Assembly: GCA_945827785.1 (NCBI GenBank)
Contig: CALZOR010000003.1
Coordinates: 1 to 53,774, forward strand
DNA from: an uncultured Bacteroidales bacterium
GTDB taxonomy: Bacteria > Bacteroidota > Bacteroidia > Bacteroidales > UBA932
Reading direction: 5' to 3'
Length of the DNA stretch: 53,774 nt
Under the pieces are notes generated by a model. The model was given only the letters and a program-made list of their open reading frames with translations. It was not told the origin of the DNA and searched no databases. Positions 50,259 to 53,774 of this stretch are shown here, in pieces. Position 1 is the first letter of the stretch. Each line of letters starts with the position of its first letter. The position numbers were made by a program, and so were the translations under genes.

Positions 50259-52480
50259 TTTGTTCCTCCCATCCTGATTTGTTTGACAATGATTCTGACT
50301 CCGCCGTCAGGATTTTCCACGATTGCTTTCAGCTTGCCGTCCTTCTCCGGAACGAAAAGCCCTTTCTCATTAACCGGAATCGGTTCTCCTTCGAAAGACC
50401 ATCGGATGTCTGCTCCGATTGAATTTGCAACTGCCAGAGGAAAAGCCTTTCCGGGGGCAAAGAAGCCGTCTTCATTCCTTTCGGCAAATTTGAAATTGAT
50501 GTATGGGTATGACCCATCCTTATATGAGGAAGTCATGAATGACACTTTTTGCTCCGGTGTCGTCCCAGCCTCTGAAACAAGAGTTATTCCGACATCATAG
50601 CTCGTCGATGGCTGGAGGTTGTCAAGTGAAACCCAATAAAATCCGCTTTCCGACCTGTCTAATTGATATTCCTCGACTTCATCGCTTCCGGCTTGTGCAC
50701 ATGTCACAATTGCCTTGTTCACGGATTGAGGCAGGTTTGAGCGGAAACAGATGTGTGCAGAACCCTGGAATACATATTTTTCCACGCCGGTAACCTCCGG
50801 CAGCGGTTCATCCCTGAAACCGCTCACATGGAAGAGGATATTGCTCCCGTCCCTCCTGATATTGGATATTGTATATGGACATGCCGCCCCGCTCCACCAT
50901 GTCATTGCCGGTTTAGTATCTGCTGAAATGCTGGCCGTACCGGTCCTCGGGAAGAAAAGGGACGATGCCGAGAATGAACTGCTTAGATATGAATAGTATG
51001 AATCCGTGCTGGAGAATGAATCTTTCAGGGAACCGGATTCTATCAGGTCGGCACATTGATGGGATGGATTACAGTTGACTTCGTTATAGTAATTCCATCT
51101 ATATTCAGGTGTGATTTGATTGTATGTTTCGGAAAAGATAGGATTGGTTTTCGACTTGTCGATGTGGTAGATGAGCATGCCGCTGCCTCCGATATATTTG
51201 TCCCACCCGGTGTTTGACCGGCATTCCAGAAGGTAGTACTCGTCTTCCTGGTCAGTATCCAGACGGTAGACCTTTCCGCCATATCCGACAGGGGAGAGGG
51301 AATATTCCCCATTTGCCGTGATTCTCTCGGGTTCAACGATTCCGAGGATCTCCCTGTCGATAGCATTGAAATATGGAGGGGTGTTGCTGTTGTTGTTGGC
51401 ATTTCCCCCGTCCATCAGGGCCGTATTTATCCACAGAGCCGCTGCACATCCTCCACTGGACGCATAATCGGTGTCATACATGTCGGCAAGACCGAGGGTG
51501 TGCGAATATTCATGGCAGAATGTCCCGATTCCTGTCAGAACCTCCTTGTTGTTCACAACTGAAAGCTCTGAACAACAGGCATAGCGGTTGATGATTTTCC
51601 CGTTGAGGTTCAGGTTTATCCCGGCACCGTCTCGGATGTACCAGGCATGGGCCCAAATACAGTCATCATGTCCCTCATAATATTCTGCCTCATCCTCTCC
51701 GGCATATATCACGAACACATTGTCCACCTCTCCGTCTGAGTCCTGGTCATAGATTGAAAAGTCAATTCCGGCTTTCTCCGCCAATTCGCATGCATCGGCA
51801 ATCATTTCTGCAGGATGGGAATCATCTCCGTTCTTGTCATTGCCTCCGTAATATGCCCGGGTGCGCTTCAAGGTGACTATGTCGCTTACATCGAAGTTGA
51901 ATTCATATCCCTCCCCGAACTGGTTTTCAAAATACTCCTTGGCAGAACCGGTCGCACCCCCGACGCTGTAGCCTTTCTGGGTCAGCATTGCCTGGAAGTC
52001 TTCTCTGCGGTATTTGAATTTCACGTCACTGTATTCTGCCAGAAGAACGATTCCGTGTTTCTGTATAGCCACTCCTGAGGCCTTTGTCATGCCTGAGGCT
52101 CTGATTCGGCTGATTATAGGTTCTGTCTGGTTCTGAATAAGGTCAAAAGATTCACGGCGTGCACTTTTTGTGTGCTGGGCTGCCATGCGGCTGGACGAAA
52201 TCACATCGGCTTTCACTCCCGTTCCGACATGTACTCCGCTGTCATACCTCTTCCCTTCGTTGTCAAGAATAACATAATTCCACCACTTGTCCTCTCCCTG
52301 AGCAACGGCACAGCCATCCTCTGTCATGCGGATCTTGTTGAATTCATCACCATATCGGACAAGGGTGAAGGAAGTCCCGTCCGGCTGAGTTACGGTCTTT
52401 TTCACAAACTGTGCAGGCCTTGCTGTTGCCCAAACGGACAAAAAGAAACCCAATATGACAATTGTAAGGTATTTTTTCAT
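50255..52480 (-). CDS. M6-family secreted metalloprotease
   Basis: 741 residues with a signal peptide (about 1-21, FFLSVWATARP). The zinc site is H323-E324-x-x-H327 in GTFCHEYSHTLGLADMYD, with the M6/metzincin-like HExxHxxGxxD pattern. Before it YYGGNDKNGDDSHPAEMIAD and IYDQDSDGEVDNVFVIYAGE are typical of M6 (immune inhibitor A-like) proteases. After the catalytic part are a beta-rich region and a fibronectin-III-like domain (about 560-650, VTGVEKYVFQGSAHICFRSN). It is exported, perhaps to the surface; no clear type IX secretion tail is visible. It shares four bases with the small lipoprotein gene. Confidence 0.9.
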   Translation of the reverse strand: MKKYLTIVILGFFLSVWATARPAQFVKKTVTQPDGTSFTLVRYGDEFNKIRMTEDGCAVAQGEDKWWNYVILDNEGKRYDSGVHVGTGVKADVISSSRMAAQHTKSARRESFDLIQNQTEPIISRIRASGMTKASGVAIQKHGIVLLAEYSDVKFKYRREDFQAMLTQKGYSVGGATGSAKEYFENQFGEGYEFNFDVSDIVTLKRTRAYYGGNDKNGDDSHPAEMIADACELAEKAGIDFSIYDQDSDGEVDNVFVIYAGEDEAEYYEGHDDCIWAHAWYIRDGAGINLNLNGKIINRYACCSELSVVNNKEVLTGIGTFCHEYSHTLGLADMYDTDYASSGGCAAALWINTALMDGGNANNNSNTPPYFNAIDREILGIVEPERITANGEYSLSPVGYGGKVYRLDTDQEDEYYLLECRSNTGWDKYIGGSGMLIYHIDKSKTNPIFSETYNQITPEYRWNYYNEVNCNPSHQCADLIESGSLKDSFSSTDSYYSYLSSSFSASSLFFPRTGTASISADTKPAMTWWSGAACPYTISNIRRDGSNILFHVSGFRDEPLPEVTGVEKYVFQGSAHICFRSNLPQSVNKAIVTCAQAGSDEVEEYQLDRSESGFYWVSLDNLQPSTSYDVGITLVSEAGTTPEQKVSFMTSSYKDGSYPYINFKFAERNEDGFFAPGKAFPLAVANSIGADIRWSFEGEPIPVNEKGLFVPEKDGKLKAIVENPDGGVRIIVKQIRMGGTK

Positions 52481-52512
52481 CGGTTTTTTTCAATATGATT
52501 ACATTTTCGTCG

Positions 52513-52520
52513 TATCTTTG
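52513..52520 (+). promoter_or_regulatory. Candidate -7 element of the PCMD gene
   Basis: TATCTTTG is a perfect TAnnTTTG box 37 bp before the start at 52550; TTTC at 52488-52491 is a weak -33, 21 nt upstream. No promoter was recognised for the divergent protease gene. Confidence 0.5.
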
Positions 52521-52549
52521 TAAACGAATTGCATATTTAGCGAAAATTT

Positions 52550-53554
52550 ATGAGACGAACAAGTTTTTTGACCATCTGCACATCTGCCATTGTGCTTTGC
52601 GGGTTGTATACAAGAGCATATTCCCAAACGCCCTCCCTCAACCATACCATAAGTCTTATCAATGAATATGGCACCTTCGACAGCTGGTGCGTCCGTGAAA
52701 TCAAGGAATCCGGCATTATCGGAGGAAAGACAAAATATCTCTATGAATTCTATGGTCAGCAGGACACTCTCCGCACCGGCAAGGAACCATACAAGTCACC
52801 TGCGGACTATCTTTGGAGGACAAACAACGTGCTTGCAGTAGTGGCGGGTATCGTCAAGACCAACAACACCGTCTTTCCGGAAAAACGCGGAGACGGTTAT
52901 TGCGCGAGGATTGAAACCCATATAGAAGAAGTCAAGGCTCTCGGAATCGTGAACATGGACGTGACCTGTCAGGGAGCCCTGCTTCTGGGAGCCCTGCCCG
53001 AGCCCATCCGCGACACGAAGGACCCGATGGCAAAGGTCAATTACGGAATCCCTTTCAATGGCTGTCCCAAGGCTGTGCAGTTCGATTACAAGTCGGATGT
53101 CGGACATGAAACTGTAAGAGGAACCGGCTTCTCGAAACTCAAGCCGCTTGGAGTTCCGGACTATGCGCAGATTACCTGCATCCTCCAAAAAAGATGGGAG
53201 GATGAAGACGGAGAGGTTCACGCACTAAGAGTGGCAACCGGAATCAAACTTATAACTGAATCCGTTTCAGAGTGGCAGAACGGCTACAGAATCGAATTCA
53301 GATACGGAGACATTACATCAGAAGCAGATTTTCAGCCGTACATGGGGCTCAAGAATTGCGATGGCGGCCCTACAACAGCCTATCACACAACCAATTCCAA
53401 CGGAAAGAATGTAACTGTTCATGAAGATGGCTGGGCTGAACCGGGCACTGAGCCGAACACTCTCATCGTTTCTTTCCTTGCCAGCTGCGGCGATGCTTTT
53501 TATGGCGGTGTCGGCAATACCCTTTGGATTGATAACGTTCAGATTATAATGTAA
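52550..53554 (+). CDS. PCMD-domain secreted protein
   Basis: 334 residues with a signal peptide (about 1-25, ending TRAYSQ) and no lipobox Cys. The rest resembles the putative carbohydrate metabolism domain (PCMD) of Bacteroidota: DYLWRTNNVLAVVAG, YCARIETHIEEVKALGIVNM, AQGALLLG-like LLLGALPEPI, NYGIPFNGCPKAVQFDYKSD, and the C-terminal ASCGDAFYGGVGNTLWIDNV. A jelly-roll beta fold is likely. The function of the family is unknown; glycan binding or processing is often supposed. It stands alone under its own promoter. Confidence 0.8.
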   Translation: MRRTSFLTICTSAIVLCGLYTRAYSQTPSLNHTISLINEYGTFDSWCVREIKESGIIGGKTKYLYEFYGQQDTLRTGKEPYKSPADYLWRTNNVLAVVAGIVKTNNTVFPEKRGDGYCARIETHIEEVKALGIVNMDVTCQGALLLGALPEPIRDTKDPMAKVNYGIPFNGCPKAVQFDYKSDVGHETVRGTGFSKLKPLGVPDYAQITCILQKRWEDEDGEVHALRVATGIKLITESVSEWQNGYRIEFRYGDITSEADFQPYMGLKNCDGGPTTAYHTTNSNGKNVTVHEDGWAEPGTEPNTLIVSFLASCGDAFYGGVGNTLWIDNVQIIM

Positions 53555-53622
53555 TATCGTTTCCTTATTATACAAATCAGCACAATCCCAAGCTAATTCG
53601 GAAATATGTCAGAATAAAAATG

Positions 53623-53630
53623 TACATTTG
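53623..53630 (+). promoter_or_regulatory. Candidate -7 element before the terminal gene
   Basis: TACATTTG is a perfect TAnnTTTG box, 30 bp before the ATG at 53660, in the 105-nt gap. No -33 TTG is visible. Confidence 0.45.
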
Positions 53631-53659
53631 TAGAAGCGTAGGAATTATACAAAGACATT

Positions 53660-53774
53660 ATGGCAAGAACAGAAAGGGGCCGCTCGCACTCAGGAAAGCG
53701 CAGAGGCCGTGAAAAGAAGGAAAAGAAAGTATTCCCTCATGTTGAGGGAAGAGTCCAGATGACCCGTGAGGGTT
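53660..53774 (+). CDS. Partial gene, probably ribonuclease R (N-terminus only)
   Basis: 38 codons before the window ends. It begins MARTERGRSHSGKRRGREKK, a basic disordered N-terminus, then VFPHVEGRVQMTREG, which resembles the start of the first cold-shock/OB domain of RNase R (VacB) in Bacteroidales (G-R-V/I-x-x-x-x-x-G). The rest of the gene lies outside, so the call rests on a short stretch. It has its own -7 element. Confidence 0.45.
   Translation, partial: MARTERGRSHSGKRRGREKKEKKVFPHVEGRVQMTREG

Noticed and set aside
1..53774. Mobile element, phage, defence system, tRNA or rRNA
   Set aside because: Looked for on both strands; no transposase, integrase, restriction, CRISPR-Cas, tRNA cloverleaf or rRNA sequence was recognised.

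Overview
The window looks like chromosome of a member of the Bacteroidota, most likely order Bacteroidales. The evidence is a complete SusC/SusD/SusE/SusF polysaccharide-utilisation locus, BACON and PCMD domain proteins, many lipoproteins, LytTR-type signalling, a eukaryote-like GT3 glycogen synthase, and repeated matches to the Bacteroidetes sigma-ABfr -7 element (TAnnTTTG) in front of genes, with almost no Shine-Dalgarno sequences. Family-level placement is not possible by eye. I saw no rRNA, tRNA, CRISPR array, transposase or phage gene, and no gene-free stretch longer than 300 bases.

Layout. 1-1430: pyrH and frr, nucleotide supply and ribosome recycling. 1442-5782: an aromatic amino acid operon (prephenate dehydratase, aminotransferase, prephenate dehydrogenase, DAHP synthase/chorismate mutase). 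It is preceded by what looks like a classical ribosome-stalling attenuator: a short leader ORF with the run FYYFYY, an antiterminator pairing and an intrinsic terminator. 5754-9040: lpxK and a dus gene facing left, then pfkA on the right behind a divergent promoter region. 9089-26350: a LytTR two-component system divergent from a starch locus (MFS sugar transporter, SusC, SusD, SusE, an enlarged SusF, two GH13 lipoproteins and, unexpectedly, a GH53 endo-galactanase). 26353-31613: a leftward run ysxC-prs-small Cys-rich membrane protein-der-pncB-pncA, which joins PRPP synthesis and NAD salvage to two ribosome-assembly GTPases. 31747-45030: a rightward run xseA-xseB-branching enzyme-debranching enzyme-GT4-GH57-(GT3+GT35 fusion)-ribF, i.e. 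a full glycogen synthesis and breakdown set between exonuclease VII and riboflavin kinase. 45138-53774: greA, a HIT protein, a thioredoxin-fold lipoprotein without CxxC, NlpC/P60, gpmI, a small lipoprotein with an M6-like metalloprotease, a PCMD protein, and the start of a probable RNase R gene cut by the window edge.

How the genes work together. The Sus locus would bind starch or related glucans at the surface, cut them and import oligosaccharides; the MFS carrier would move them across the inner membrane. The downstream glycogen operon stores and mobilises glucose as an internal alpha-glucan, and pfkA and gpmI carry the glucose through glycolysis. Most of the window is thus carbohydrate intake, storage and burning, set among core housekeeping genes.

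The most interesting signals are the Phe/Tyr attenuator at 1442-1619, the fusion of a glycogen synthase to a glycogen phosphorylase in one 1413-residue protein, the histone-H1-like Lys/Ala/Pro tail on the GH57 enzyme, the LytTR system in place of a SusR-type regulator, and hairpins buried inside the 3' ends of convergent genes. Functions are inferred from motifs read by eye; no database search was run.
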